Shown: positions 10,027 through 20,473, numbered from the stretch's first letter. The stretch: 64,000 nt of DNA from an uncultured Lachnospiraceae bacterium (GCA_947625875.1 CANQQG010000003.1:34908-98907); one strand, 5' to 3'. Translations and numbers: made by a program. Notes: a model not told the origin generated them from the letters alone.

Positions 10027-10055
10027 TTGAAGATACGTGTTATACGTGTTACAAT
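10027..10055 (+). promoter_or_regulatory. Candidate hicAB promoter containing tandem 9-bp repeats
   Basis: TTGAAG - 17 bp - TACAAT; spacer contains TACGTGTTA TACGTGTTA (10034-10051). Confidence 0.55.
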
Positions 10056-10078
10056 GTGTTTATCAGGGAGGGCAGGAC

Positions 10079-10255
10079 ATGAAAGACAAAGAATTACTCA
10101 AATTGCTAAAGAAAAATGGATGGGAAGTAAAGCGTATAAATGGAAGCCATCATATTATGCAAAAAGGCGATCAAATTGAAACGATACCCATCCATGGGAA
10201 GGACGTTCCTGCCGGCTTACTGAATGCGATATTAAAAAGAACAGGGTTGAAATAG
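10079..10255 (+). CDS. hicA: HicA family mRNA interferase toxin
   Basis: ELLKLLKKNGWEVKRINGSHHIMQKG...IPIHGKDVPAGLLNAILKRTGL. Confidence 0.9.
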   Translation: MKDKELLKLLKKNGWEVKRINGSHHIMQKGDQIETIPIHGKDVPAGLLNAILKRTGLK

Positions 10256-10283
10256 ACTGCCCTGCAAATAAGGAGGTAATGGT

Positions 10284-10667
10284 ATGTTGTTGGTTTATCC
10301 TGCTGTCTTTCACAAAGAGAGCGACGCTTTCTGGGTTGAATTTCCGGATCTGCAAGGGTGCCAGACATATGGCTGCAGCATTAATGAAACGATGGAATAT
10401 GCGCAGGAAGCTCTGGCAGGCTATGTTCTTACTCTGTTGGAGGAAGGCCGCCCGGTTCCGGCTCCATCTGATATTTCTGCGGTTATGCATGACGAAGAAA
10501 GTTTTGTGACCTTTGTGTCTTGCGATATCAACCAATACAAAGATGCAAAAGCGGTAAAGAAAACACTGACCATACCCGCGTGGCTGAATGATCGCGCTGT
10601 GTCAATGGGCGTTAATTTTTCCCAGACGCTTCAGGAAGCGCTTATGCAAAAGCTGCAGGTCAAATAG
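10284..10667 (+). CDS. hicB: HicB family antitoxin
   Basis: YPAVFHKESDAFWVEFPDLQGCQTYG...; C-terminal ribbon-helix-helix-like region; adjacent to hicA. Confidence 0.88.
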   Translation: MLLVYPAVFHKESDAFWVEFPDLQGCQTYGCSINETMEYAQEALAGYVLTLLEEGRPVPAPSDISAVMHDEESFVTFVSCDINQYKDAKAVKKTLTIPAWLNDRAVSMGVNFSQTLQEALMQKLQVK

Positions 10668-10696
10668 CAAAATGATAATGGATTTCCCGCAAAACA

Positions 10697-10726
10697 TTGA
10701 CATTTGCTGTAATGCGTGCTTAAATA
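10697..10726 (+). promoter_or_regulatory. Candidate sigma-A promoter for the TrpX-like gene
   Basis: TTGACA (10697-10702), 18 bp, TAAATA (10721-10726). Confidence 0.5.
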
Positions 10727-10784
10727 AAAAAGGCAAAAATCCGTACGCGGTGCGGATGCCTGGAAAGTGGAGGTTTAAGCAGGT

Positions 10785-11813
10785 ATGAAGAAAAAAATTG
10801 CAGCATTGGCGCTCGCGGCGATGTCGCTTGCGGCATTCGCGGGCTGCGGGAGAGCGCAGGAAACAAAAACAGAGGGAGGCAAAGCTTATAAGATCGGAAT
10901 CGTACAGTTTGTAGACGACGCTTCGTTAAACCAGATTGAAAAAGCGGTAGAAGCCGAGCTGGACGCAAAGGGGAAAGAGCTTGGCGTTACGTTTGATTAT
11001 TCGGATTATGTGTTTAACGGGCAGGCGGACGCTACGACATTGAATCAGATCGGGGCGGAGCTTGTCGCGGATAAAGTGGATGCGATCGTTGCGATCGCGA
11101 CGCCTGCCGCGCAGGTTATGCAAAATGCGGTTGACGGGACGGATATCCCGCTGATTTTCTCCGCCGTCAGCGATCCGATTACGGCGGGGCTTGTGGAGGA
11201 TCTGGAAAAACCGGGCGTGAACATTACCGGCACATCGGACGCGCTGGACACAGATGCGATCTTCAATCTGATGTTTGCGGCGGATCCGGAGATAACGTCC
11301 GTCGGATTGCTGTATGACAAGAGCCAGGACGCCTCGACAAAAGCGATTGAAGAGGCAAAGGCGTATTGCGCGGACAAAGGCGTGGAGGTCGTGGAAAAGA
11401 CAGGGACGACCAATAATGAGATCGTGCTTGCGGCGGATGCGCTTGCGGCGGCGGGCGTGGACGCGGTTTTTACGCCGTCCGATAATACGATCATGACGGC
11501 GGAGCTTGCGATTTATGAAAAATTCCTCGACGCAAAGATCCCGCATTACGGCGGCGCGGACTCCTTCGCCTTAAACGGCGCGTTCCTCGGATACGGCGTA
11601 AACTATGAAGACCTCGGGACGGCGACCGCGGATATGGTTTCGGACGTCGTTGTAAACGGCGCGGATCCTGCGCAGACGGCGGTGCAGCATCTGGACAACG
11701 GCATCGCGACGGTCAATACGGAGACTGCTGATGCGATCGGGCTGGATTACAGTATGTTTTCGGATATGTGCGCAAAGCTGGTGGAGACAAAGACCGCGGA
11801 AGAGTTTGAATAA
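10785..11813 (+). CDS. ABC transporter substrate-binding lipoprotein (TrpX-like, ABC_sub_bind family)
   Basis: Lipobox LAAFAGCG; KIGIVQFVDDASLNQIEKAV...; DYVFNGQADATTLNQI. Confidence 0.9.
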   Translation: MKKKIAALALAAMSLAAFAGCGRAQETKTEGGKAYKIGIVQFVDDASLNQIEKAVEAELDAKGKELGVTFDYSDYVFNGQADATTLNQIGAELVADKVDAIVAIATPAAQVMQNAVDGTDIPLIFSAVSDPITAGLVEDLEKPGVNITGTSDALDTDAIFNLMFAADPEITSVGLLYDKSQDASTKAIEEAKAYCADKGVEVVEKTGTTNNEIVLAADALAAAGVDAVFTPSDNTIMTAELAIYEKFLDAKIPHYGGADSFALNGAFLGYGVNYEDLGTATADMVSDVVVNGADPAQTAVQHLDNGIATVNTETADAIGLDYSMFSDMCAKLVETKTAEEFE

Positions 11814-11817
11814 GGAA

Positions 11818-11867
11818 GATGGGCTGGAAAGTGCCTGGATTGGCTTTTTCCAGCTCATTTTTTGCCG
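11818..11867 (+). terminator. Rho-independent terminator after the substrate-binding protein gene
   Basis: GGGCTGGAAA ... TTTTTCCAGCTC followed by ATTTTTT. Confidence 0.6.
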
Positions 11868-11970
11868 TCCGGAATTGCGCTCTTTCTGATTTCGGTTGAT
11901 TCTGAAAAAAGGTTATGATAAACTCAGGTTAAGATAAACCAGACTTCGTACATCAAGGAGGAAAAGCAGG

Positions 11971-13749
11971 ATGAAGAGTGTAAGGACGCTGCTGCTTACG
12001 GTAAATATCATACTTGTCGTGACCGTAGCGGCGGCAATCGGCGGGACGGCGCGCAACGCCATGAAAAAGCAGATCCGGACGTCGCTGGATATGTATCGGG
12101 AAACGCTTTATAAAGGCTATGACGATGCAGTGGAATATCAGGTGCAGAACGTCATAACGCTCCTGGAAGGCATTTACGGGCGCCATCAGGCGGGCGAACT
12201 GACGGAGGAAGCGGCAAAGAAGGAGGCCATCGCCTGTGTAAAGTCGCTGCGTTACGGAGACGACGACAGCGGCTATTTCTGGATCGACGGCCTGGACTAC
12301 ATACTTGTTGCGCACCCGATTCTGGAAGAGGACGAGGGGACGAACCGCTATGAGCTGGAGGACCAGAATGGCGTAAAGATTGTGCAGGAGATCCTCTCTG
12401 TGGCACAGGCTTCTGCGGAAGGCGGTTTTAACGAATTTTATTTTACAAAGGCGGACGGCGTGACGGTTGCGCCGAAACGGGCGTATTCGATGCTTTTTGA
12501 GCCATGGGGCTGGGTGGTCAGCACAGGGAATTATATTGACGACATAGAAGCGGAATATGCAAAAAAAGAGGTGGAACTGAATGCAAAGCTTGACCGGCAG
12601 GTGCAGATGACAAACCTCTGTACGGCGTGTATGCTCGTTTTGTCCATACTCGTGACGGTTGTCTATGCAACGGCGTTTACCAGGCCCCTGCGGGAAATAC
12701 GCGACCTGGCGATGCGGCTGTCGGAATGTGATTTTTCACAGTCGCTGAGCTTAAAGAGGAAAAACGAGTTCGGCCAGACGGCGCGGACATTAAATTTTGC
12801 GCAGGAAAACCTGCAGTCCTATATCCATGACGTGTCAAGGCAGCTTGGCGAGATGGCGGCGGGAAATTTTGACGTCCATGCGGAAGTGGAATATCAGGGC
12901 GAGTTCGAGAAGATCCATCTCTCTCTGGAAAAGATCGTATCGTCCATGAATACGGTGCTTTTAAATATCCATCGGTCTGCGGAGCAGGTTTCCATGGGAG
13001 CGCAGCAGGTGTCGGACGGCACACAGCAGCTTGCCTCGGCGACCGTAGAGCAGGCGGCGAGCATACAGGAAGTGTCGCAGCGCATGGGAAAGATTTCCGA
13101 GCAGGCGCAGCATAATTCGGGCAACGCCGAAGACGCAAAGGAATTTGCGGTGCAGACAAAAGCGTATATTGAGACCGGGAAAGAGCGGATGCAGGAGTTA
13201 ATGGACGCGATCCACGATATCTCAGAGGCTTCTGACAGCATCGAAAAGATCATAAAAAGCATTGACGACATCGCGTTCCAGACGAATCTGCTTGCCCTGA
13301 ACGCGGCGGTCGAGGCTTCCCATGCGGGCGACCTCGGAAAAGGCTTTTCTGTCGTCGCGGATGAAGTGCGCAACCTTGCGGAAAAAGCCAGCCAGTCGGC
13401 GAGCGATACGCAGGAGCTGATCGAAAACTGCCTGCGCGCGGTCGACAGGGGCACAGAGCTTGCGGAGGAGATGGAGACGGCGCTGAACGCGATCGTAGAG
13501 AAAAACAAGGCGACGCGCCTGCTTGTGACGGAGATTGCGGAGGAGTCCCGGAAACAGGCGCAGGAATCCGAGTATATCAATGAGCAGATCGGCGCGGTGG
13601 CCGGGGTGACGCAGACAAATTCGGCGACCGTAGAGGAGAGCGCCGCTTCCAGCGAGGTATTGAGCCAGCAGGCGGAAGCGATGAAAAACCTTGCGGGGCA
13701 GTTCCGTTTGAGCGGCAGTCCGTCCGGAACCGGCGAATTAGGAGCATAA
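11971..13749 (+). CDS. Methyl-accepting chemotaxis protein with Cache-type sensor domain
   Basis: Extracellular GYFWIDGLD...HPILEEDEG Cache-like motif, [19 protein letters not shown] signalling tip. Confidence 0.92.
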   Translation: MKSVRTLLLTVNIILVVTVAAAIGGTARNAMKKQIRTSLDMYRETLYKGYDDAVEYQVQNVITLLEGIYGRHQAGELTEEAAKKEAIACVKSLRYGDDDSGYFWIDGLDYILVAHPILEEDEGTNRYELEDQNGVKIVQEILSVAQASAEGGFNEFYFTKADGVTVAPKRAYSMLFEPWGWVVSTGNYIDDIEAEYAKKEVELNAKLDRQVQMTNLCTACMLVLSILVTVVYATAFTRPLREIRDLAMRLSECDFSQSLSLKRKNEFGQTARTLNFAQENLQSYIHDVSRQLGEMAAGNFDVHAEVEYQGEFEKIHLSLEKIVSSMNTVLLNIHRSAEQVSMGAQQVSDGTQQLASATVEQAASIQEVSQRMGKISEQAQHNSGNAEDAKEFAVQTKAYIETGKERMQELMDAIHDISEASDSIEKIIKSIDDIAFQTNLLALNAAVEASHAGDLGKGFSVVADEVRNLAEKASQSASDTQELIENCLRAVDRGTELAEEMETALNAIVEKNKATRLLVTEIAEESRKQAQESEYINEQIGAVAGVTQTNSATVEESAASSEVLSQQAEAMKNLAGQFRLSGSPSGTGELGA

Positions 13750-13768
13750 TATTTCAGGAGGAGTTGGC

Positions 13769-14698
13769 ATGGGATCTATTTTTACGGTATCCATCGTGCA
13801 GAGCGCGCTGGAGCTTGGCTGTATTTATTCGCTTGTCGCGCTTGCGCTGTTTGTCTCGTATTCATTATTAAATATTGCGGACCTGACGACGGACGGCTGT
13901 TTCACGCTCGGCTGTTCGGTGGGGGCGATGGTCACTCTGGCGGGGCATCCGCTGCTTGCGTTGTTTGCGGCATTGATCGCGGGCGCGCTGGCGGGTTCTG
14001 TCACCGCTTTTTTGCAGACAAAAATGGGCGTGGAATCTATCCTTGCCGGGATTATTGTAAATACGGGGCTGTATACCGTCAATATCGCGGTGATGGGATT
14101 TTCTTCCAATGTGAATCTGTTCCGGTGTGAATCGATCTTTACCTATGCAAAAGAACAGATTCCGACGGAATGGTATAATCTGATTGTCGTGCTGGTGATC
14201 GTCGGCATTTCCAGCGCGCTGCTGGCGCTGTTTTTAAACACAAGGCTCGGGCTGTCCATCCGGGCGACGGGCAACAACGCGGATATGGTGCGCGCTTCCA
14301 GCATCAATCCGGGCTTTACCGTTACGGTGGGGCTTTGCGTGGCGAATGCGCTGACCGGGCTTTCCGGGGCAGCGCTCGCGCAGTACCAGAAATCCTGCGA
14401 CATCAATCTGGGAACCGGAATGGTGACGATCGCGCTTGCCAGCCTGATTATCGGGGAGACGCTGATCGGTTCCGGCTCCATGCTGCGGCGGATCATCGGC
14501 GTTGTGCTTGGCAGCTGCCTGTACCGGTTTATCGTGGCAGTCGCGCTGCGCATGAATGTTCCGGCGGAGTGCTTAAAGCTGGTGTCCGCCATTATCGTTG
14601 CCGTAGCGATCGCATTCCCGCATCTGAAAAAATCGGCGGCGTTTACTAAGCAGAAAATGTCTGCGAAAAATAAAAGCGGCAGTCAGGGAGGGGTGTGA
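13769..14698 (+). CDS. ABC transporter permease (TrpY-like)
   Basis: Multi-TM protein LYSLVALALFVSYSLLNIADLTTDGCFTLG; next to ATPase gene. Confidence 0.88.
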   Translation: MGSIFTVSIVQSALELGCIYSLVALALFVSYSLLNIADLTTDGCFTLGCSVGAMVTLAGHPLLALFAALIAGALAGSVTAFLQTKMGVESILAGIIVNTGLYTVNIAVMGFSSNVNLFRCESIFTYAKEQIPTEWYNLIVVLVIVGISSALLALFLNTRLGLSIRATGNNADMVRASSINPGFTVTVGLCVANALTGLSGAALAQYQKSCDINLGTGMVTIALASLIIGETLIGSGSMLRRIIGVVLGSCLYRFIVAVALRMNVPAECLKLVSAIIVAVAIAFPHLKKSAAFTKQKMSAKNKSGSQGGV

Positions 14699-14704
14699 CG
14701 CATC

Positions 14705-15520
14705 ATGCTGGATTTAAAAGAGATCAGTAAAACATTTAACCAGGGGACGGTCAATGAGAAAAAGGCGCTTTCCAATGTCAGCCTGCATCTGGACAAAGGG
14801 GATTTTGTCACGATCGTTGGCAGCAATGGCGCCGGGAAGTCAACGCTTTTTAACGCGATCGCGGGTTCGTTTTATGTGGACAGCGGACAGATTTTACTGG
14901 ACGGGGAAGACATTACGTTTAAAAAAGAATATATGCGCAGCAAGACGATTGGGCATTTATTCCAGGATCCGCTGCGCGGGACGGCTCCCGGCATGACGAT
15001 TGAGGAGAACCTTGCGCTTGCCTATTTAAAGGCGTCGACGGATAAGCATGATTATTTAAGCCGCGTCAGCAAGCGGGAAAAAAAGATGTTTAAAGAGCAG
15101 CTTGCCCGGCTCAATATGGGCCTTGAAGACCGCATGAAACAGCCGGTGGGCCTGCTGTCGGGCGGGCAGCGGCAGGCGCTGACGCTTCTGATGGCGACGA
15201 TGGTGACGCCGAAGCTTTTGCTTCTGGATGAACATACGGCTGCGCTGGACCCGGGGACGGCGGCCAAAGTGCTTGCCCTGACGGAAGAGATCATCAAGGA
15301 CCGGAAACTGACGTGCCTGATGGTGACGCACAATATGCATCAGGCGCTGGATCTGGGAAACCGCATTCTTATGATGGATGCGGGGACAGTGATCTTTGAA
15401 GCGGCGGGGAAGGAAAAGAAAAAGCTGAAGGTGGAAGATCTGCTGGAAAAATTCCGCATCAATGCGGGGAAACGGCTGGATAATGACCGGATCCTGCTCT
15501 CAGCGGCGGGCAGCCGGTGA
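14705..15520 (+). CDS. ABC transporter ATP-binding protein (TrpZ-like)
   Basis: Walker A GSNGAGKST, LLSGGQRQAL signature, LLLLDEHTAALDP. Confidence 0.93.
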   Translation: MLDLKEISKTFNQGTVNEKKALSNVSLHLDKGDFVTIVGSNGAGKSTLFNAIAGSFYVDSGQILLDGEDITFKKEYMRSKTIGHLFQDPLRGTAPGMTIEENLALAYLKASTDKHDYLSRVSKREKKMFKEQLARLNMGLEDRMKQPVGLLSGGQRQALTLLMATMVTPKLLLLDEHTAALDPGTAAKVLALTEEIIKDRKLTCLMVTHNMHQALDLGNRILMMDAGTVIFEAAGKEKKKLKVEDLLEKFRINAGKRLDNDRILLSAAGSR

Positions 15521-15546
15521 TGCGGTCCGGGAAAACAGGAGGGATT

Positions 15547-16185
15547 ATGAGAGAATATTTAAAAAAGATCGGCATACGACGTATCATTGGCATGGTTGCA
15601 GGAAATATCATACTTGGGATCGGGATTGCCGTTTTCCGTATTTCCATGCTGGGAAACGATCCGTACAGCGCGATGATGTTTGCGGGCGCGGACCTGCTCC
15701 CGGTTTCCTATCCGCAGCTTTTGCTCATCGTCAATGCATTTATCTTTATTTTGGAACTGATCTGGGGCAGACATTACGTCGGGCTTGGGACGTTTGTAAA
15801 CTGGTTCCTGCTCGGCTACGTGGCGGACTTTTTTATCGGCTGCGTGTTCGCGCCGCTGCATGTGTCCGATCAGGGCATGGCGGTACGCCTGCTGACGGTT
15901 GTGGTCGGCGTGCTTGTCGTAAGTCTCGGCGTTTCGCTGTACCAGTCGGCGGATCTTGGCATTTCGCCGTATGACAGCCTTTCGGTCATTTTCAGCGACA
16001 GGAGCCCTGTGCCGTATTTCTGGTGCCGGCTTTTTACGGATGTGGTCTGTACCGTTGTCTGCCTGCTGTGCGGCGGGATCGTAAATATCGGAACGGCGGT
16101 CTGCGCTTTTGGGCTGGGGCCGTTTATCCATTTCTTTAATGAGCGGGTTTCTAAAAAAATTCTTGGAATGACAGACGTGAAATGA
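15547..16185 (+). CDS. YczE/YitT-like membrane protein
   Basis: LGIGIAVFRISMLGNDPYSAMM...DLGISPYDSLSVIF. Confidence 0.75.
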   Translation: MREYLKKIGIRRIIGMVAGNIILGIGIAVFRISMLGNDPYSAMMFAGADLLPVSYPQLLLIVNAFIFILELIWGRHYVGLGTFVNWFLLGYVADFFIGCVFAPLHVSDQGMAVRLLTVVVGVLVVSLGVSLYQSADLGISPYDSLSVIFSDRSPVPYFWCRLFTDVVCTVVCLLCGGIVNIGTAVCAFGLGPFIHFFNERVSKKILGMTDVK

Positions 16186-16221
16186 CAGACGAAATAGGAA
16201 TTTAAAAGTAGAAATGTAAAA

Positions 16222-16250
16222 AAGAAGTGAGGGAGAGTCACTTCTTTTTT
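16222..16250 (+). terminator. Rho-independent terminator
   Basis: AAGAAGTGA gggagag TCACTTCTT TTTT. Confidence 0.8.
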
Positions 16251-16439
16251 ACGTCCATCATTATTTATATATTAGGGAGAGAGTTATAAGCAATTTGCTT
16301 ATGCTGTTATTATAGCCAGCATGTTGTTATAAGTCAACAAAAAAAGTTTTGGGGATTTATACAATATGGCTAAATTGGGATTGTAAAAGAGGGGAAAATG
16401 CACAATTTTTTTGCCGTATAATTGTCAATTGAGGGTAAA

Positions 16440-16461
16440 AAAACGTTTCCGGCAACGTTTT
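16440..16461. promoter_or_regulatory. Perfect inverted repeat, possible operator
   Basis: AAAACGTT tccggc AACGTTTT in a roughly 380-bp AT-rich intergenic region. Confidence 0.4.
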
Positions 16462-16637
16462 CAAACCGATGAATCGTGAAATGTAACAAAGAAATAAAAA
16501 AAATCTTCTTAAATTCGACAAAGCGACAAAATTTTCAGATTCCCTGCCGTCTTGAAAAAGTGGAAATATATATGTTATAATAAAAATGTTTATGTATGTG
16601 AACGGGATTCATAAATTTAATATATTGGGGTGTTGGT

Positions 16638-17042
16638 ATGGCGGCGACGTATTCAGTGGATTTAATTGCAAAAAGGGATAAAAAGCTCCGGATGGACCGG
16701 AGCATTGTGAAAGGCTGGAATGTGCACTATCAGACGCAGGAGGAGATCGAGGCGGAGGAAGAGGAAAAGCGCCTGAAGGAAGAGCAGGAGAGACAGGCGC
16801 AGGAGATCTACCAGCGACTGTCGGAAGAAGCGGAAATGGATGAGGAAAAACTGCGGGCGGAGATCGAAGCGGCAAGGAAAGAGGCCGAAGCCGCGTTTAA
16901 CGCAAAGACGGGCTCCTATTCCGGGCGATATGGCTCAAAGCCGGTGGAAAACGAAGAAGAGCAGCAGCAGATCAACGCGATACTCACTGAAAAACCGGAT
17001 GCGTTTGATTCCGCCATGTCTGCGCTGCAGGAGCAAAAATAA
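16638..17042 (+). CDS. Hypothetical acidic coiled-coil protein (134 aa)
   Basis: EEIEAEEEEKRLKEEQERQAQEIYQRLSEEAEMDEEKLRAEIEAARKEAEAAF. Confidence 0.7.
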   Translation: MAATYSVDLIAKRDKKLRMDRSIVKGWNVHYQTQEEIEAEEEEKRLKEEQERQAQEIYQRLSEEAEMDEEKLRAEIEAARKEAEAAFNAKTGSYSGRYGSKPVENEEEQQQINAILTEKPDAFDSAMSALQEQK

Positions 17043-17065
17043 GAAAAGAAAGCAGGATCGAAAAG

Positions 17066-18832
17066 ATGAAAAAGTTAATGGAATGCATGAACGAAGAAAT
17101 GGCGGCGGCGTTTGCCGCTTGCGGCATAGAGGAAACGTACGCGCGCGTGACGGCGTCGAACCGGCCGGATCTGTGCGAGTTTCAGTGCAACGGCGCGATG
17201 TCGGCGGCGAAAGCGCTGAAAAAGGCGCCGATTCTTATCGCGCAGGATGTGGTTTCGCGTTTGGCGGACAGCGGTGTGTTTGCGTCCGCAGAAGCTGTAA
17301 AGCCGGGCTTTTTAAATTTGAAATTACAGGAAGATTTTCTGGCGCAGTATCTGAACCGTATGCGGGAGGAGCCGGACTATGGCAATGAAAAGGTAACGGA
17401 AGCGCAGACGGTGATCATTGATTACGGCGGGCCGAATGTGGCAAAGCCGCTGCATATCGGGCATCTGCGTTCTGCTGTCATTGGCGAGAGCATCAAACGG
17501 ATGGGGCGTTATGCGGGTCATCATGTGATCGGCGATATCCATCTGGGGGACTGGGGCCTGCAGATGGGGCTGATCATAACGGAACTGCGGAAAAGGCAGC
17601 CGGACCTGGTTTATTTTGACGAATCCTATGAAGGGGAATATCCTGCGGAAGCCCCGTTTACGATTGCGGAGCTGGAAGAGATCTATCCTACCGCAAGCGC
17701 AAAGTCGGAAAAGGACGCTGACTATAAAGCGCAGGCCATGGAAGACACTTATAAGCTGCAAAACGGCGTCCGCGGCGTCCGGGCGCTCTGGAACCATATT
17801 ATCCGGGTGTCCGTAGCGGACCTGAAAAAGAATTATGCGGCTCTGAATGTGGAGTTTGACCTCTGGAAAGGGGAATCAGACGTCCATGATATGATCCCCG
17901 CCATGGTTGAGAAAATGAAAAAAGATGGCTTCGCCTATGAGAGCGACGGGGCGCTCGTGGTCGATGTAAAAAAGGAAACAGATACCAAAGAAGTCCCGCC
18001 CTGCATGATATTGAAGTCAGACGGCGCGTCGCTGTATAATACGACGGACCTGGCGACGATCTTAGACCGTATGCGGACTTACCAGCCGCAAAAACTGATT
18101 TATCTGACGGATAAGCGGCAGGAACTGTATTTTGAACAGGTGTTCCGCTGCGCGAGGAAGACGGGGCTGGTTAAGGAAGAAACACAGCTGGTCCATATCG
18201 GATTTGGGACGATGAACGGCAAAGACGGCAAGCCGTTTCGGTCAAGGGACGGCGGCGTGATGCGCCTTGAGTACCTGCTGCGGGATATTTATGAGGAGAT
18301 GTACCGCAAGATCGCGCAGAATGAGACGCTGAGCAGGGCGGAAGCGGAAGAGACGGCAAAAGTCGTGGCGCTGTCCGCGATAAAATACGGCGATCTGTCA
18401 AACCAGGCGTCGAAGGATTATATCTTTGACATTGACCGCTTTACTTCTTTTGAGGGGAATACCGGCCCGTATCTGCTGTATACGGTCGTGCGCATGAAAT
18501 CTATTTTGAAAAAGTATATGCGCGGCGGAAAAGGGATGCCAGAGGGCGGGATCCTGCCCGCCGTCTCGGAGAGTGAAAAGGCGCTGATGTTGGAGACGGC
18601 GGCGTTTAACGGCATGGTTCTGTCTGCTTACGAGGAACTGGCGCCGCATAAAGTCTGCGCTTACTTATATGATCTGGCGAATGCGTTTAACCATTTTTAC
18701 CATGAAACGAAAATACTTACGGAAGAAGACGCCGCGCGGCAGGGGAGTTATATCTGTTTGCTGGATCTGTGCAAAGGGATCATGGAGACATGTATTGACA
18801 TACTCGGCTTTTCCGCGCCGGAGCGGATGTGA
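17066..18832 (+). CDS. argS: Arginyl-tRNA synthetase
   Basis: NVAKPLHIGHLRSAVIGESIKRM (HIGH motif), GDIHLGDWGLQMG, FGTMNGKDGKPFRSRDGGVMRL. Confidence 0.96.
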   Translation: MKKLMECMNEEMAAAFAACGIEETYARVTASNRPDLCEFQCNGAMSAAKALKKAPILIAQDVVSRLADSGVFASAEAVKPGFLNLKLQEDFLAQYLNRMREEPDYGNEKVTEAQTVIIDYGGPNVAKPLHIGHLRSAVIGESIKRMGRYAGHHVIGDIHLGDWGLQMGLIITELRKRQPDLVYFDESYEGEYPAEAPFTIAELEEIYPTASAKSEKDADYKAQAMEDTYKLQNGVRGVRALWNHIIRVSVADLKKNYAALNVEFDLWKGESDVHDMIPAMVEKMKKDGFAYESDGALVVDVKKETDTKEVPPCMILKSDGASLYNTTDLATILDRMRTYQPQKLIYLTDKRQELYFEQVFRCARKTGLVKEETQLVHIGFGTMNGKDGKPFRSRDGGVMRLEYLLRDIYEEMYRKIAQNETLSRAEAEETAKVVALSAIKYGDLSNQASKDYIFDIDRFTSFEGNTGPYLLYTVVRMKSILKKYMRGGKGMPEGGILPAVSESEKALMLETAAFNGMVLSAYEELAPHKVCAYLYDLANAFNHFYHETKILTEEDAARQGSYICLLDLCKGIMETCIDILGFSAPERM

Positions 18833-20457
18833 CCGGGTTAGAAGGGGCTGTCCATAGCATGAGGAATAGAATAAAACTGAACCGCAGATATCTGGTTCCG
18901 CTTCTCGTTTTTTTATTTACCGGTTTTCTGGCGTATACGTTTCTGGTTACGGAGGAAGATGAACTGCAGATCGACCGGGCGGTGGATTTAAACACCGGAT
19001 GGGAATACGAAGAGGACGAAGCGCATAACCTGCTGCTTATAAAAAGGACGATCACGCCGGATATGGAAGGGAAGACGGTCTGTTTCTATATGACGGATTC
19101 CTTTCTGGACGCCTATGTGGACGATGCGCTCATTTATCATTTTGGGCAGAAATTTGCATTTTGTCAGTCGCCCGGCTCGCTGTTCCAGTTTATCGAAATT
19201 CCTGCGGACTCCGCCGGAAAAGAGCTGCGGATGGAGATATCCAATGTGTACGATTACCGTTACCGGACGGATTATACCTTCCGCATCGGAAGCTCCGGCG
19301 CGCTGCTTTTGGAACTGATCAAAGACGAGATTCCGGATTTTTGCACCAATATCATTATTTTGATGCTCGGGATCATTATGTGCGTGCTGTATGTGCTGGA
19401 GCGTTATAACGGCTCAAAAAGGCACAAAAACCTGTATCTTGGGCTTTTCAGCATCTTTTTTGTCATATGGTCGAGCTGTTCGCTGTTTATCGACCAGCTG
19501 GTTGTGCCTTATGGCGTTTTGCAGTATTACATATATTATTTTTCCCTGTATCTGCTTCCGGGTTTTCTGATTTGCTTTCTGGAAACGATCGCGGATGAGA
19601 TAAAATGCAGGACGGAGTTTTTTGCGCATATTTTTATCGTGGCCGCGCTTCTCGTTTTGCAGTTTGCGCATATTATGGAGTTTACGCAGAGCCTTGGCAT
19701 TTACCTGGCGTATGTCGCCGTCGAACTGGTCAGCATTATTATAAAAACGCTCCGGTCGCAGACGCTGAAGCGGGACCGCGCGCTGCAGGTTTCGTTTATC
19801 ATATTATTGACGTTTATTATTTTAAACGCCATCCAGTATTATTTCCATTTGGTGGAAGGCGCGTCGCTTACGCTCTCAAAGGTCGGCCTGTGCGCGTTTT
19901 TGATCATTGCCATTTATACCGGAATGGAGCAGATGCTGAAAGATATCGCGCAGGCGAGGGAAGCGAGGGCTTTAAAGAAGATCGCGTATACGGATAACCT
20001 GACGGGGCTTGGCAACCGCTATGCGTTTGACCGCGACATAAAGGAGATGGAGTTTTCCAAACTCTGTATTGTGTCGCTGGATTTGAATAATCTGAAATAT
20101 TATAATGATACGTTTGGGCATTCCTGCGGCGACCTGCTGATACAGGAGGCCTCCCGTATTATCAAAGAAGTTTACGGGATGGTGTACCGCGTGGGCGGGG
20201 ACGAATTTCTGGCGCTTTGCATAGATTCGACAAGGGAGAAGCAGATCAGCCTGCAGCAGGCGCTGCTGCGGAAAACAAAACAGTATAATGAGGACGCCAG
20301 CCATCAGGTCATTTTGGAAATCGCCTGCGGCAGTTCGCATTACCATGAGACGGATAAGTCCTATGAGGATATTTTAAAACGTGCGGACGCAAAAATGTAT
20401 CAGCACAAGCAGCAGATGAAGCTGCACTCAAAGCTTGCGCCGGCGCGCAGCCTGTAA
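18829..20457 (+). CDS. Membrane diguanylate cyclase (GGDEF), 7TMR-DISM-like N-terminus
   Basis: LTGLGNRYAFDRD and RVGGDEFLALC; multi-TM N-terminus; overlaps the argS stop (alternative start ATG 18859). Confidence 0.9.
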   Translation: MTGLEGAVHSMRNRIKLNRRYLVPLLVFLFTGFLAYTFLVTEEDELQIDRAVDLNTGWEYEEDEAHNLLLIKRTITPDMEGKTVCFYMTDSFLDAYVDDALIYHFGQKFAFCQSPGSLFQFIEIPADSAGKELRMEISNVYDYRYRTDYTFRIGSSGALLLELIKDEIPDFCTNIIILMLGIIMCVLYVLERYNGSKRHKNLYLGLFSIFFVIWSSCSLFIDQLVVPYGVLQYYIYYFSLYLLPGFLICFLETIADEIKCRTEFFAHIFIVAALLVLQFAHIMEFTQSLGIYLAYVAVELVSIIIKTLRSQTLKRDRALQVSFIILLTFIILNAIQYYFHLVEGASLTLSKVGLCAFLIIAIYTGMEQMLKDIAQAREARALKKIAYTDNLTGLGNRYAFDRDIKEMEFSKLCIVSLDLNNLKYYNDTFGHSCGDLLIQEASRIIKEVYGMVYRVGGDEFLALCIDSTREKQISLQQALLRKTKQYNEDASHQVILEIACGSSHYHETDKSYEDILKRADAKMYQHKQQMKLHSKLAPARSL

Positions 20458-20473
20458 ACCGGAAAAGGCGTAT

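Noticed and set aside
10670-10784. T-box or tryptophan leader before the TrpX-like gene
   Set aside because: Leader is too short and lacks a T-box sequence; only a small hairpin is visible.
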